Origin: Galactobacter sp052108535
GTDB lineage: Bacteria > Actinomycetota > Actinomycetes > Actinomycetales > Micrococcaceae
Direction: 5' to 3'
Assembly (NCBI GenBank): GCA_052108535.1
Contig: JBQDZM010000002.1
Coordinates: 92,030 to 156,029 of the forward strand
Length of the DNA: 64,000 bases
The notes beneath the pieces were generated by a model, which saw nothing but the letters and a program-made list of their open reading frames with translations, searched no databases and was not told the DNA's origin. Positions 9,200 to 17,272 of this stretch are shown in pieces. Each line of letters opens with the position of its first letter. The first letter of the stretch is position 1. A program made the position numbers and the translations under genes.

Positions 9200-9248
9200 G
9201 ACGCCTGGGGCGCCTGATCCTCTCTACGGATCAGGCGCCCCAGGCGTC
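9200..9248 (+). terminator. Intrinsic terminator after ctaCDF
   Basis: A perfect 21-bp stem (9200-9220 with 9228-9248) encloses a 7-base loop and is followed by TTTTGC. Confidence 0.9.
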
Positions 9249-9276
9249 TTTTGCTTCCCTGCACAGTCCGGATGGA

Positions 9277-10119
9277 ATGATGGAAACCATGAACGTGCCC
9301 GCACGCATCCACGCGACCCAAGCTGAGGAACTCCTCGACGCTATGGAAGTTGCCTGGAAGGCCCAACCGATGGGTCAGCGGCCAGCGAGCCGTGGGGAGC
9401 GTTCTAGGGCCGGAGAGGCCCGTTGGCAGGTTCTCAGCTCCACGATCGCGGAGGTGCTCAGCAGCCAGGCCAGGCCAGGGGACACCTTCCCCGGGGAGCG
9501 GGTCAGTGCTGAGCGGCTCGGCGTCTCCAGGACCACCTTGCGTTCGGCCCTAGACAGCCTGGTCACGGAGGGCGCCTTGGAGCGGATCCCTGGCTCGGGG
9601 ACCTTCGTTCCCCGACGCCCGCGGGCGCCCCGTGTTGGCCTGACGTCGTTTTCGGAGGATATGCGGCTGCGCGGGATGGTCCCCTCGACGAGAGTGCTGC
9701 GCTTTGAGTCCGCAGCGGCCACCGGCTGGCTGGCACGGGAGATGCAGCTGGAGACGGGAGCACCTCTGGTCTACTTGCAGCGGCTGTTGCTGGCGGATGG
9801 CCAGCCGATTGCGGTGGACGAGAACTACTTGCCGTCCGCACGGTTACCCGGACTGGCAGCGCTTCGTGCCCCCAGTTCGCTGTATGACCTGCTGAAGACC
9901 AATTACGGGATTGTGCCGGAGTACGGGGAGGATCAGGTCGAGGCCATCGCGGCCTCGCCGGTGCAGGCCCGTCTGCTCAACATCGGCGCAGGCGACCCGC
10001 TCTTGCAGGTGGTCCGCTACGCCTACGCGGGGGAGGACCTGATTAACTACTCGGCCGTCTTCTATCGGGCCGACCGGTACAGGCTCAATGTCCCACTGAG
10101 CCGATCCCACCGGGGCTGA
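9277..10119 (+). CDS. GntR family transcriptional regulator (HutC/UTRA type)
   Basis: The protein has an N-terminal winged helix (residues ~40-110, with GERVSAERLGVSRTTLRSAL and GTFVPRRP) and a C-terminal UTRA effector domain (LQRLLLADGQPIAVDENY, FYRADRYRLNVPL). HutC-type GntR proteins respond to sugars or amino-acid derivatives; the ligand here is unknown. The start may be any of three nearby in-frame ATGs (9277, 9280, 9289). It stands alone on the plus strand between the ctaCDF terminator and a convergent membrane-protein gene, so its targets are not evident from context. Confidence 0.88.
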   Translation: MMETMNVPARIHATQAEELLDAMEVAWKAQPMGQRPASRGERSRAGEARWQVLSSTIAEVLSSQARPGDTFPGERVSAERLGVSRTTLRSALDSLVTEGALERIPGSGTFVPRRPRAPRVGLTSFSEDMRLRGMVPSTRVLRFESAAATGWLAREMQLETGAPLVYLQRLLLADGQPIAVDENYLPSARLPGLAALRAPSSLYDLLKTNYGIVPEYGEDQVEAIAASPVQARLLNIGAGDPLLQVVRYAYAGEDLINYSAVFYRADRYRLNVPLSRSHRG

Positions 10120-10147
10120 GCGCAGTTAGGCCCTAGGCGTGCTGCCC

Positions 10148-10624
10148 CTATCGTCGACGAATCAAGACGCGCGAGAGGACTTGGCACGCCAGCGCAGCGG
10201 GGATGAGGAGCAGCGCCCCGGCGGCATAGTCTTTCGCACGAAGTGGGTCGCCGAGGTCTCGAAGTTCCCGACGAGCGGACTCGGCCCCGGGCAGCATGAC
10301 CGGCAGCGCGGTGATGACGCCGGCCGTGTACCGACGTTGCAACAGCGAAGCCAGCACGTGCGTACCCACGTGTGCGCGGAGTCCCGCGACTATCGCTCGG
10401 TAGAAGCGAGAGCAACCGTTTGACATCGTGCCGCGGTGACAGCCGAGAGCGACAACAACTCCCATCAGTCCGACGGCCAGCCATGACTGGCGTTGGTTCA
10501 TGCGCAGTGCGTCAAGGCCAGAGCGATCGGCCAGTGCGCCGCAGGTGGCGGGAAAAGCCACAGCCTCCTCGACGTCGTGGACAACCCACGCGATGAAGAG
10601 ATGAGCTGGGCCACGAGCGTGCAT
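10148..10624 (-). CDS. HXXEE-motif membrane protein, unknown function
   Basis: A 158-residue integral membrane protein. Near the N-terminus it carries WVVHDVEEAV, matching the H-x-x-E-E motif that defines this small uncharacterised family. Hydrophobic stretches follow (WLAVGLMGVVVALGC, VITALPVMLPGA, GALLLIPAALACQVL) around a His-containing loop. ATG 10624 is the first start of the frame. The opposite-strand frame is shorter and lacks this pattern. Conserved His and Glu in membrane helices hint at metal or substrate binding, but no activity is established. Some base composition is less biased than in neighbours. Confidence 0.65.
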   Translation of the reverse strand: MHARGPAHLFIAWVVHDVEEAVAFPATCGALADRSGLDALRMNQRQSWLAVGLMGVVVALGCHRGTMSNGCSRFYRAIVAGLRAHVGTHVLASLLQRRYTAGVITALPVMLPGAESARRELRDLGDPLRAKDYAAGALLLIPAALACQVLSRVLIRRR

Positions 10625-10771
10625 GCCATAACGCTATCAAGCACGCTCCTCGGAAGCCGATGAACCGCAGAGCCGGGTTCTCACCACAGAGCCGTGCCTT
10701 GCCCAGCCCCACGGTGAGTCCCCGGCTCTGCGAACGGCGCCGGCGGTTGCCACCGTCGCGTCGTGAGAAAA

Positions 10772-10817
10772 CTGAAGGGGCCCTCCCCGTCCTTGCGGAC
10801 GGGGAGGGCCCCTTCAG
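10772..10817 (-). terminator. Intrinsic terminator after qcrB
   Basis: A perfect 21-bp stem (10772-10792 with 10797-10817) has a TTGC loop and lies 17 bases beyond the qcrB stop on the minus strand. Confidence 0.85.
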
Positions 10818-10834
10818 TGATGCGGGGGAGTGGG

Positions 10835-12499
10835 TCAGTGACCCAGCTCCTTCTTGTCGTCGCCCTCTACCTCGTGGTGGTCGTGGTGCGCGGCCTCAAG
10901 CTCAGCCGGGGTGACCGGTGCGACGCGGTCCTCCAGGAAGAACTTGGCCCACCATGCGCGGCGGCGTTCCTTACGGGAAATGTTGCCGTCCTCGTCCGGC
11001 TGGGCCGGGATGTACTTCGGGGTGTCGAAGGACACGAGGCGCCAGCGCTTGTACTCGTCGAGCTGCTGGTGCTTCTCGGAGTATCCGCCCTCGGGGGACA
11101 TGATGACCTGGCCGGTCTCGCGGCCGTGAAGCACGGTCTCGCGATCCTTACGCTGCAGCGACAGGCAAACGCGGCGGGTGATCCAGAACGCGATGAACGG
11201 GCCAAGGATCAGCAACGCCCGCAACCAGTAGGTCACGTCATTCAAGGAGACCTTGAAGTGCGTGGCGATGAGGTCGGAGGAAGCCGCAGCCCACATGGTT
11301 CCGTAGAGGACACAGGCTGCGATGCCGGTGGCCGTACGGAAGGGTGCGTTGCGCGGGCGGTCCAGGATGTGGTGCTCGCGGTTGTCCTTGGTGAACCAAC
11401 GCTCGATCCAGGGCCAGCAGACCATGATGATGACCAGGGCCAGCACGATGGTGGCCACAGGCCCGATCACGTTGAGAATCAGGTTGTTGTCGCCCCAGGG
11501 GAACGGCAGGATCCACTCGAAGGAGAAGTCGCCGAGCACGCCAGGCATCAAGCGGAGAATGCCGTCCACCCAGCCGACGTACCAGTCGGGCTGCGTACCT
11601 GCGGACACAGGCGACGGGTCGTAAGGACCGTAGTTCCAGATCGGGTTGATCTGGAAGAAGCCTGCGATCAGTGCCAGGGCACCGAAGACCACGAAGAAGA
11701 AGCCGCCTGCCTTGAAGGCGTAGACCGGGCCGACGGGGAAGCCGACCACGTTGTTCTCGCGGCGGCCGGGGCCGGGGTACTGCGTGTGCTTGTGCACCAC
11801 AACCATGACCAGGTGGATCGCGATCAGCAACAGGATGATCGCGGGGATCAACAGGATGTGCAGCATGTACAGACGCGGAATGATCGCGGTGCCGGGGAAC
11901 TCGCCGCCGAAGAGGAACAGCGAGACGTAGGTACCGATCACCGGGATCGACTTGATCACGCCGTCGATGATGCGCAGACCGTTACCGGAGAGCAGATCAT
12001 CGGGGAGGGAGTAGCCGGTGAAGCCAGCGAAGATGCCGATAAAGATCAGCAGGCAGCCGACCACCCAGTTCAGCTCACGCGGGCGACGGAAGGCACCGGT
12101 GAAGAAGATACGGCACATGTGCACAGCCATGGCGGCCATGAACAGCAGGGCGGCCCAGTGGTGCACCTGACGCATGAACAGGCCACCGCGGACATCGAAG
12201 GAGATGTCCAGCGAGCTCTGGTAAGCCATGGACATTTCGACGCCGCGCAGCGGGATATAGGAACCTTCGTAGTGGGTTTCCGCCATGGACGGATCGAAGA
12301 AGAAGGTGAGGAACGTACCCGTCATCAACAGAATGATGAAGGAGTAGAGCGCGACCTCACCAAACATGAAGGACCAGTGGTCCGGGAAGATCTTACGGCC
12401 GAACTCACGCACCACGGCCGACATGCCGGTACGGGTGTTCACGAAGTTCGCCACGCGACCCGTGCGGGTGCTCGGCTGGTATTCAGTCGTCTGCGTCAT
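10835..12499 (-). CDS. qcrB: Cytochrome bc1 complex cytochrome b subunit
   Basis: QcrB holds the two b haems and the quinol sites of the bc1 complex. Haem-binding histidines occur in the pairs HHWAALLFMAAMAVHM and HLVMVVVHKH, and the Qo segment appears as GPYDPSP. The actinobacterial form is longer than mitochondrial cytochrome b; here it is 554 residues with a hydrophilic C-terminal extension rich in Glu, His and Lys. Start ATG 12499 lies 2 bases after the qcrA stop. It is last in the ctaE-qcrC-qcrA-qcrB operon. Confidence 0.96.
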   Translation of the reverse strand: MTQTTEYQPSTRTGRVANFVNTRTGMSAVVREFGRKIFPDHWSFMFGEVALYSFIILLMTGTFLTFFFDPSMAETHYEGSYIPLRGVEMSMAYQSSLDISFDVRGGLFMRQVHHWAALLFMAAMAVHMCRIFFTGAFRRPRELNWVVGCLLIFIGIFAGFTGYSLPDDLLSGNGLRIIDGVIKSIPVIGTYVSLFLFGGEFPGTAIIPRLYMLHILLIPAIILLLIAIHLVMVVVHKHTQYPGPGRRENNVVGFPVGPVYAFKAGGFFFVVFGALALIAGFFQINPIWNYGPYDPSPVSAGTQPDWYVGWVDGILRLMPGVLGDFSFEWILPFPWGDNNLILNVIGPVATIVLALVIIMVCWPWIERWFTKDNREHHILDRPRNAPFRTATGIAACVLYGTMWAAASSDLIATHFKVSLNDVTYWLRALLILGPFIAFWITRRVCLSLQRKDRETVLHGRETGQVIMSPEGGYSEKHQQLDEYKRWRLVSFDTPKYIPAQPDEDGNISRKERRRAWWAKFFLEDRVAPVTPAELEAAHHDHHEVEGDDKKELGH

Positions 12500-12501
12500 G
12501 A

Positions 12502-13554
12502 TCAGCCACGCTCCCAATAGCTAGGTCCGACGGGTTCCTGGAAGTCGCTCTGAGCCACGAGGTATCCGTCCGAATCAACCTCGATGGGCAGCTGCGGCAA
12601 GGCGTGTCCGGCGGGGCCGAAAATGACCTTGCACTCCTGCGTGAGGTCGAAGGTCGACTGGTGGCAGGGGCAGAGCAAGTGGTGGGTGTGCTGCTCGTAC
12701 AGTGCCACGGGGCAACCGACGTGCGTGCAGATCTTGGAGTAGGCGACGATGCCGTCCACGTTCCAGGTCTCACGGCCGGGGGAGACGGTCAGCTTGTCCT
12801 TGGGCAGGCGCATCAAGAGCACCACGGCCTTGGACTTCTCGTTGAGCTTGCCTTCGTGGAGCTCGTTGAGTCCCTCGGGGATCACGTGGAATGCGGAACC
12901 GAGCTGGACGTCAGCAGCCTTGATGGGAAGACCGGAGGGGTCGCGTACCAGGCGAACGCCCTTGGCCCACATGGTGTGGCGGAGCTGATCCACCATGGCG
13001 CGGGCGCCCATCTTGGAGCGGTCAAGATCGCGGAACATGAAGATGGCAGGCAGCGGAGCGACGGCGATCGCGCCGATCAGCGTGTTGCGCAGCAGCTTGC
13101 GGCGCTTCAGGCCTGACTCGTCGACGATGGTCTCGATGATCTCCTGCGCCTCGGCGCGGTGGCCTTCGTCGGCCAGATCATGGCGAGCCTCTTCGGACTC
13201 GTGGTCGGGCATCAGGGCCTTGGCCCAGTGGATGATGCCCAGGCCGATGCCGAGCATGGCCAGTCCGGTGGCGAGGCCCAGGAGGGCGTTCTGCAGGCGG
13301 AGCTTGGTGCCGATCTCGATACCGGTGTGTCCCACGCCGAAGTAGGCGAAGAAGAACAGGATGGTGCCGATCACCGAGATGATGAACAGGACTACAACCT
13401 GGCGTTCCCCACGCTTGTCGGCCTTGGGATCAAGGTCGGTGGTGCGTGGCGGATGGGGTGGCATGCCGGGGTCTTGGAACGTGTCCACGTCCCCCTGGCG
13501 AACCTGATCGACGGCACCCGGGTGCAACGGGTCACCGTGACGTTCGTCGCCCAT
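12502..13554 (-). CDS. qcrA: Cytochrome bc1 complex Rieske iron-sulfur subunit
   Basis: The Rieske protein takes electrons from quinol and passes them to the di-haem cytochrome c. The 2Fe-2S ligands are visible in CTHVGC and CPCHQS near the C-terminus. Three membrane helices precede the soluble head (around residues 55-75, 92-112 and 152-172), as is usual in actinobacteria, whereas most bacterial Rieske proteins have one. Length is 350 residues. A hairpin lies between qcrC and this start. Confidence 0.95.
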   Translation of the reverse strand: MGDERHGDPLHPGAVDQVRQGDVDTFQDPGMPPHPPRTTDLDPKADKRGERQVVVLFIISVIGTILFFFAYFGVGHTGIEIGTKLRLQNALLGLATGLAMLGIGLGIIHWAKALMPDHESEEARHDLADEGHRAEAQEIIETIVDESGLKRRKLLRNTLIGAIAVAPLPAIFMFRDLDRSKMGARAMVDQLRHTMWAKGVRLVRDPSGLPIKAADVQLGSAFHVIPEGLNELHEGKLNEKSKAVVLLMRLPKDKLTVSPGRETWNVDGIVAYSKICTHVGCPVALYEQHTHHLLCPCHQSTFDLTQECKVIFGPAGHALPQLPIEVDSDGYLVAQSDFQEPVGPSYWERG

Positions 13555-13600
13555 AGTGTCTCTCTACCTTCTCTCAGATGTGCGTGTGAAGTGTGTGTGA

Positions 13601-13638
13601 CTCATCGAGGGGTTCCGAGTGGTGAACCCCTCGACGAG
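13601..13638 (-). promoter_or_regulatory. Intercistronic hairpin between qcrC and qcrA
   Basis: A 15-bp stem with one mismatch (13601-13615 with 13624-13638, 8-base loop) begins 8 bases beyond the qcrC stop and precedes qcrA. No T-run follows on the minus strand, so partial termination or mRNA processing is more likely than full termination. Confidence 0.5.
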
Positions 13639-13646
13639 TGGTGGGA

Positions 13647-14453
13647 TCACGAGTGGCGGGTGGTGATCCAGATAGTGAAGGCGATGATCAGGCCGAGGCC
13701 TGCCGTCCAGATGAACAGGCCTTCAGCCACGGGGCCAAGCTGTCCGAGTGCCTGGCCGCCGGGGCTGCCCTGGGACTCGATGTGCTTCAGGTAAGCGATG
13801 ACCTGCTTCTTCTGCTCCGGGGTGACGTTGGAGTCGTTGAAGACGGGCATGTTCTGCGGGCCGGTGACCATGGCCTCGTAGATGTGCTTCTCGCTCACTC
13901 CCTGAAGCGTCGGCGCGTACTTACCGCGGGTCAGTGCGCCACCGGCAGCGGCGGCGTTGTGGCACATGGCGCAGTTCACGCGGAAGATCGTTCCACCCTC
14001 AGCCAGTTCCTCATCGGTGAGGCCCTCTGCGGAAACGGCCTCATCGGAGGGGATTCCCGGGCCGGGGGCCAGGGAAGCCACGTAGGAGGCCAGGTCGGCG
14101 GTCTGCTGATCGTCGAACTGCGTGGGCTTGACCTGCGCCTGCGGGCCCTGCATCTGCATCGGCATACGGCCGGTTCCCACCTGGAAGTCCACGGCTGCGG
14201 CACCGACGCCCACGAGGGACGGTCCGGCGTCAGAGCCCTCTGCGGACATGCCGTGGCAGGTGGCGCAGTTGGCGGCGAAGAGCTTCTCTCCGGACTCGGC
14301 GTTGCCGGTGACGGATTGGTTGCTCTCGGCTGCGTCGGCCTTGCTGACCGTGCCAGCAGCCACGGCGTAGAGACCGCCGGTGACGAGCAAGCCGATCAGC
14401 AGGATGGCGAAGACCGCCAGCGGTGATCGCCGACGTTGGGAAAGAGCCTTCAC
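13647..14453 (-). CDS. qcrC: Cytochrome bc1 complex di-haem cytochrome c subunit
   Basis: QcrC replaces both cytochrome c1 and soluble cytochrome c in actinobacteria. The two haem c sites CATCHG and CAMCH are both present, about 120 residues apart. An N-terminal signal-anchor (PLAVFAILLIGLLVTGG) and a C-terminal membrane helix (LFIWTAGLGLIIAFTIWI) place the haem domains outside the membrane. Length, 268 residues, is usual. It lies between ctaE and qcrA in the conserved operon. Confidence 0.96.
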   Translation of the reverse strand: MKALSQRRRSPLAVFAILLIGLLVTGGLYAVAAGTVSKADAAESNQSVTGNAESGEKLFAANCATCHGMSAEGSDAGPSLVGVGAAAVDFQVGTGRMPMQMQGPQAQVKPTQFDDQQTADLASYVASLAPGPGIPSDEAVSAEGLTDEELAEGGTIFRVNCAMCHNAAAAGGALTRGKYAPTLQGVSEKHIYEAMVTGPQNMPVFNDSNVTPEQKKQVIAYLKHIESQGSPGGQALGQLGPVAEGLFIWTAGLGLIIAFTIWITTRHS

Positions 14454-14504
14454 GTGATCTAGTCCTTTGGGTGCGTGGTGTGGGGGTCCGGTAGCGGGCC
14501 GGGC

Positions 14505-15155
14505 CTATTTGATGATGTAGATGATGACGAAGAGGGCTACCCAGACGACGTCGACGAAGTGCCAGTAGTAGGACACGACGACGGCGCTGGTTGCCTCATG
14601 CGCACCGTAGTTGCGCGCCATGTAGGCGCGGGCGATCACCAGCAGGAAGGCCACGAGGCCGCCGGTGACGTGAAGGCCGTGGAAGCCGGTGGTCAGGAAG
14701 AACACCGAACCGAAGGCGGTCGAGGAGAGCGTGATGCCCTCGTGGACCAGTTCGGTGTACTCGAAGGCCTGAACGGCGATGAAGATGGCGCCCATGAGGA
14801 AGCTGAGGATGAACCATTCGGCCATGCCCCAGTTCTTCACGTCGAAGATCGAGCCGGTGCGGCGCGGCTGAGCGGGCTTACCGTGGGCCTCGACCTTGGC
14901 CACACCGATCTGGCAGGTGAAGGAGGACGCCACCAGGATGATGGAGTTCACCAGTGCCAGGGGCATGCTGAGGATCGCGGTGTCGTGGGCCCAAACTTCG
15001 GGGACAGCGGCACGGATGGAGAAGTACATGGCGAAGAGTGCCGCGAAGAACATCAGCTCTGATGCGAGCCAGACGATCGTTCCGACGGCGACCATGTTGG
15101 GGCGCCTGAGAGAGGCCTGCCCCGCTGGGTTGAGTGATGAAGTCGCAGTGGTCAC
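14505..15155 (-). CDS. ctaE: Cytochrome c oxidase subunit III
   Basis: Subunit III of the aa3 oxidase, 216 residues. It shows the family segments WLASELMFFAALFAMYFS, TTGFHGLHVTGGL and, at the C-terminus, YYWHFVDVVWVALF, within about five helices. The start is GTG 15155, which yields the usual VTTATSS-like N-terminus; the frame stays open upstream but without family sequence. First gene of the ctaE-qcrCAB operon; trpD is divergent across a 214-base gap. Confidence 0.95.
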   Translation of the reverse strand: MTTATSSLNPAGQASLRRPNMVAVGTIVWLASELMFFAALFAMYFSIRAAVPEVWAHDTAILSMPLALVNSIILVASSFTCQIGVAKVEAHGKPAQPRRTGSIFDVKNWGMAEWFILSFLMGAIFIAVQAFEYTELVHEGITLSSTAFGSVFFLTTGFHGLHVTGGLVAFLLVIARAYMARNYGAHEATSAVVVSYYWHFVDVVWVALFVIIYIIK

Positions 15156-15369
15156 CCGTTCATTATCCTCATTTCCGCCCGTTTCTCCCAACGCAGACGC
15201 GCCCGAGGTGCCACTGAAGTTCGTCGCGTGCGCCACATGGCGCGGAATCACGCGGTTTCCGGACTCAGAAATTTCTACGTTCGGTAGTAGACGGTCGCGT
15301 GTCGGGTGCGTATCGGGTGCGTCGTCACGTTCCGCTCGTCGTGGGGAGCGGCCGACTAAGCTTGGTCTC
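15156..15369. promoter_or_regulatory. Divergent intergenic region ctaE / trpD
   Basis: This gap must hold the promoters for the ctaE-qcrCAB operon and for trpD. I see no clear consensus boxes, attenuator or leader peptide with tandem Trp codons. A GTCGGGTGCGT-like element recurs around 15298-15325. Confidence 0.4.
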
Positions 15370-16425
15370 GTGAGCTCTATCGACAACGCATCGCAGCACT
15401 TCACCTGGCCGGCTCTGCTGACCTCCCTGATTAACGGAGAGGATCAGTCCGTCGCCGCAACGAACTGGGCCATGGCGGAGATCATGGCAGGCAACGCCCA
15501 AGACGCCCAGGTGGCCGGTTTCCTCGTGGCCCTGCGCGCCAAGGGGGAGACGGTGGAGGAATTCACGGGTCTGGTGCAGGCCATGGTGGCAGCGGCGCGT
15601 CCACTGGCCGTGGAGGGCCGCACCCTCGACATCGTCGGTACTGGTGGCGACCGTCAGAACACTGTGAACATCTCCACGATGGCCGCGCTCGTGGCAGCGG
15701 GTGCGGGAGCCAGGGTCGTCAAGCACGGCAACCGTGCCGCGTCGTCGTCCTCCGGCTCCGCTGACGTCATTGGCGCACTCGGCGTGCGGCTGGACCTGGA
15801 GCCGGACGTGCTCCCCGCTGTGCTGGAGCAGGTGGGCCTGACGTTCTGCTTCGCCAACGTCTTCCATCCGTCCATGCGCTTCGCTGCGCCGGTTCGTTCC
15901 CAGCTGCGCATCGCCACGGCATTTAACTTCATGGGCCCGCTCACCAACCCGGCGGACCCGGCGGCCTCCGCCATCGGCTGCGCGGATGAGCGCATGGCCC
16001 CGATCATGGCCGGGGTCCTGGCCTCGCGTGGCAAGTCCGCGCTCGTCTTCCGTGGTGATGATGGCCTCGACGAGCTCACCACCACCGCAGCCAACCAGGT
16101 GTGGGAGGTCCGCGACGGCAAGGTCACCCGCCAGCGCCTGGACGCCGCCGATCTGGGCATCGCTCGGGCGAGCCTCGACGACCTGCGTGGCGGGGACGCC
16201 GAGCACAACGCCCAGGTGGTGCGTGACGTCCTGGCCGGCGAGCGTTCTGCCGTTCGCGACGCCGTGGTGTTCAATGCAGCCGGCGCGCTGGTGGCCTACG
16301 ACGAGGCGGCGACCGGTCCTCTCGAGGAACGCCTTGCCGCCGCGTTGACGCGTGCGGAGGCCTCGATTGACTCCGGCGCCGCCGCTGACGTCCTTCAGCG
16401 TTGGGTGGCGCTCACAGGTCACTGA
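15370..16425 (+). CDS. trpD: Anthranilate phosphoribosyltransferase
   Basis: TrpD transfers phosphoribose from PRPP to anthranilate in tryptophan synthesis. The glycine-rich DIVGTGGDRQNTVNIST segment and the KHGNRAASSSSGSAD motif are the substrate and PRPP sites. The GTG at 15370 gives 351 residues with the normal N-terminus; upstream the frame is open but unrelated. It is a solitary trp gene here, as in other actinomycetes where trpD lies opposite ctaE and qcrCAB. Three hairpins follow. Confidence 0.95.
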   Translation: MSSIDNASQHFTWPALLTSLINGEDQSVAATNWAMAEIMAGNAQDAQVAGFLVALRAKGETVEEFTGLVQAMVAAARPLAVEGRTLDIVGTGGDRQNTVNISTMAALVAAGAGARVVKHGNRAASSSSGSADVIGALGVRLDLEPDVLPAVLEQVGLTFCFANVFHPSMRFAAPVRSQLRIATAFNFMGPLTNPADPAASAIGCADERMAPIMAGVLASRGKSALVFRGDDGLDELTTTAANQVWEVRDGKVTRQRLDAADLGIARASLDDLRGGDAEHNAQVVRDVLAGERSAVRDAVVFNAAGALVAYDEAATGPLEERLAAALTRAEASIDSGAAADVLQRWVALTGH

Positions 16426-16428
16426 CGC

Positions 16429-16449
16429 GTTCCGGCCGTCGGCCGGAAC
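16429..16449. repeat. Inverted repeat 1 after trpD
   Basis: A 9-bp GC-rich stem (16429-16437 with 16441-16449) with a 3-base loop starts 4 bases after the trpD stop. It is the first of three tandem hairpins. Confidence 0.6.
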
Positions 16450-16457
16450 ACGTCCCA

Positions 16458-16516
16458 CACTATGCACGACGGGTGCGTCGCGAGAAAGACTCGCGACGCA
16501 CCCGTCGTGCATAGTG
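16458..16516. terminator. Long hairpin (27-bp perfect stem) between trpD and Lrp-type gene
   Basis: Arms 16458-16484 and 16490-16516 are perfectly complementary with loop AAAGA. The position between convergent genes suggests a terminator, but there is no T-run at either end and the stem is unusually long. Confidence 0.6.
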
Positions 16517-16517
16517 G

Positions 16518-16538
16518 CCCGGCCCTTTTAGGGCCGGG
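16518..16538. terminator. Third hairpin, next to the Lrp-type gene
   Basis: An 8-bp GC stem (16518-16525 with 16531-16538) encloses TTTTA. It lies just beyond the 3' end of the minus-strand gene and probably helps to end that transcript. Confidence 0.5.
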
Positions 16539-16542
16539 AGGC

Positions 16543-16824
16543 TCACTCCAAGCCGAGGCTGAAGGCCGCGTCCAGATCGTGGCGCGAGAAGGAACGGAAG
16601 GCGGGGTGGGTGATGGTGCGCTTCACGCCCACCCCCTTCGAGATGCGATGGGGGATGACCTCGGCAAGCTCCTCGTACTGACGCACCCTGACCACGGCGA
16701 TCAGATCCCAGTCGGCGCCAGCGATCGAGTAGACCTCTGACACGCCGTCGAGTTCCGAGATCTCTTGAGCGGCCTCCGGAATGGATGCTGCATCGACGTT
16801 AATCATGACGAACGCGGTGATCAT
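16543..16824 (-). CDS. Stand-alone Lrp/AsnC ligand-binding (RAM) domain protein
   Basis: The 93 residues match only the C-terminal effector and oligomerisation domain of Lrp/AsnC regulators (MITAFVMINVD start, GVSEVYSIAGADWDLIAVV core). The DNA-binding helix-turn-helix is absent, so it cannot bind DNA by itself. Single-domain proteins of this kind are thought to form rings that bind amino acids or partner with full-length regulators. ATG 16824 is the only sensible start. The location next to trpD is suggestive of amino-acid sensing, but this is inference. Confidence 0.85.
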   Translation of the reverse strand: MITAFVMINVDAASIPEAAQEISELDGVSEVYSIAGADWDLIAVVRVRQYEELAEVIPHRISKGVGVKRTITHPAFRSFSRHDLDAAFSLGLE

Positions 16825-16871
16825 GGAAACTCCTTGGGTGCTCAGATAAGGATTGCTTGGGCGGACGGTGT

Positions 16872-17258
16872 TCAGCCGCGAAGTTTGACGCGGTTGCGGA
16901 TGATCAGGTGTGCCACGGCCCTACGGCCAAGCAGGAAGAGGCCGAGCACTCCAAAGGTGACGCCGAGGAAACTCCATGCGAAGCCGCCGCCGGTGACGAC
17001 GCGGAGCAGCATGCCGAGCACCACGGTGATCACCCAGTAGAGCAGGCCCCAAGGCCAGATGTCCTGCAGGGTGCTGGGGCCCTTGGTCAGGATGAAGGCG
17101 ACCACGAGTGCTGCGAGGAAAGGCCAGGCGACGTGGAGGGTTCCGAGGAAGGTGACCTCCTCCTGATGGCTGGAGCGGCCGGAGGCGGCGAAGACCACCA
17201 CGAGGACCGCATCGATGAGGAACCAGGGGATCCAGGAGAGTCGACGCATGAAGCCCAT
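16872..17258 (-). CDS. DUF3054 family membrane protein
   Basis: A 128-residue protein with four hydrophobic helices (for example WIPWFLIDAVLVVVFAASG and WGLLYWVITVVLGMLLRVV) and a basic C-terminal tail. It fits the actinobacterial DUF3054 family of unknown function. It begins 14 bases after the FadR-type regulator gene on the same strand, so the two may be co-transcribed. Confidence 0.82.
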   Translation of the reverse strand: MGFMRRLSWIPWFLIDAVLVVVFAASGRSSHQEEVTFLGTLHVAWPFLAALVVAFILTKGPSTLQDIWPWGLLYWVITVVLGMLLRVVTGGGFAWSFLGVTFGVLGLFLLGRRAVAHLIIRNRVKLRG

Positions 17259-17272
17259 ATTACCGGTGGGAC

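Noticed and set aside
10763..12520. A 585-codon open frame on the plus strand
   Set aside because: It is antisense to qcrB, whose haem ligands and helices are unmistakable; the plus-strand product is low-complexity acidic sequence.
16429..16538. CRISPR-like repeat cluster
   Set aside because: The three hairpins differ in sequence and no regularly spaced direct repeats exist here or elsewhere in the window.
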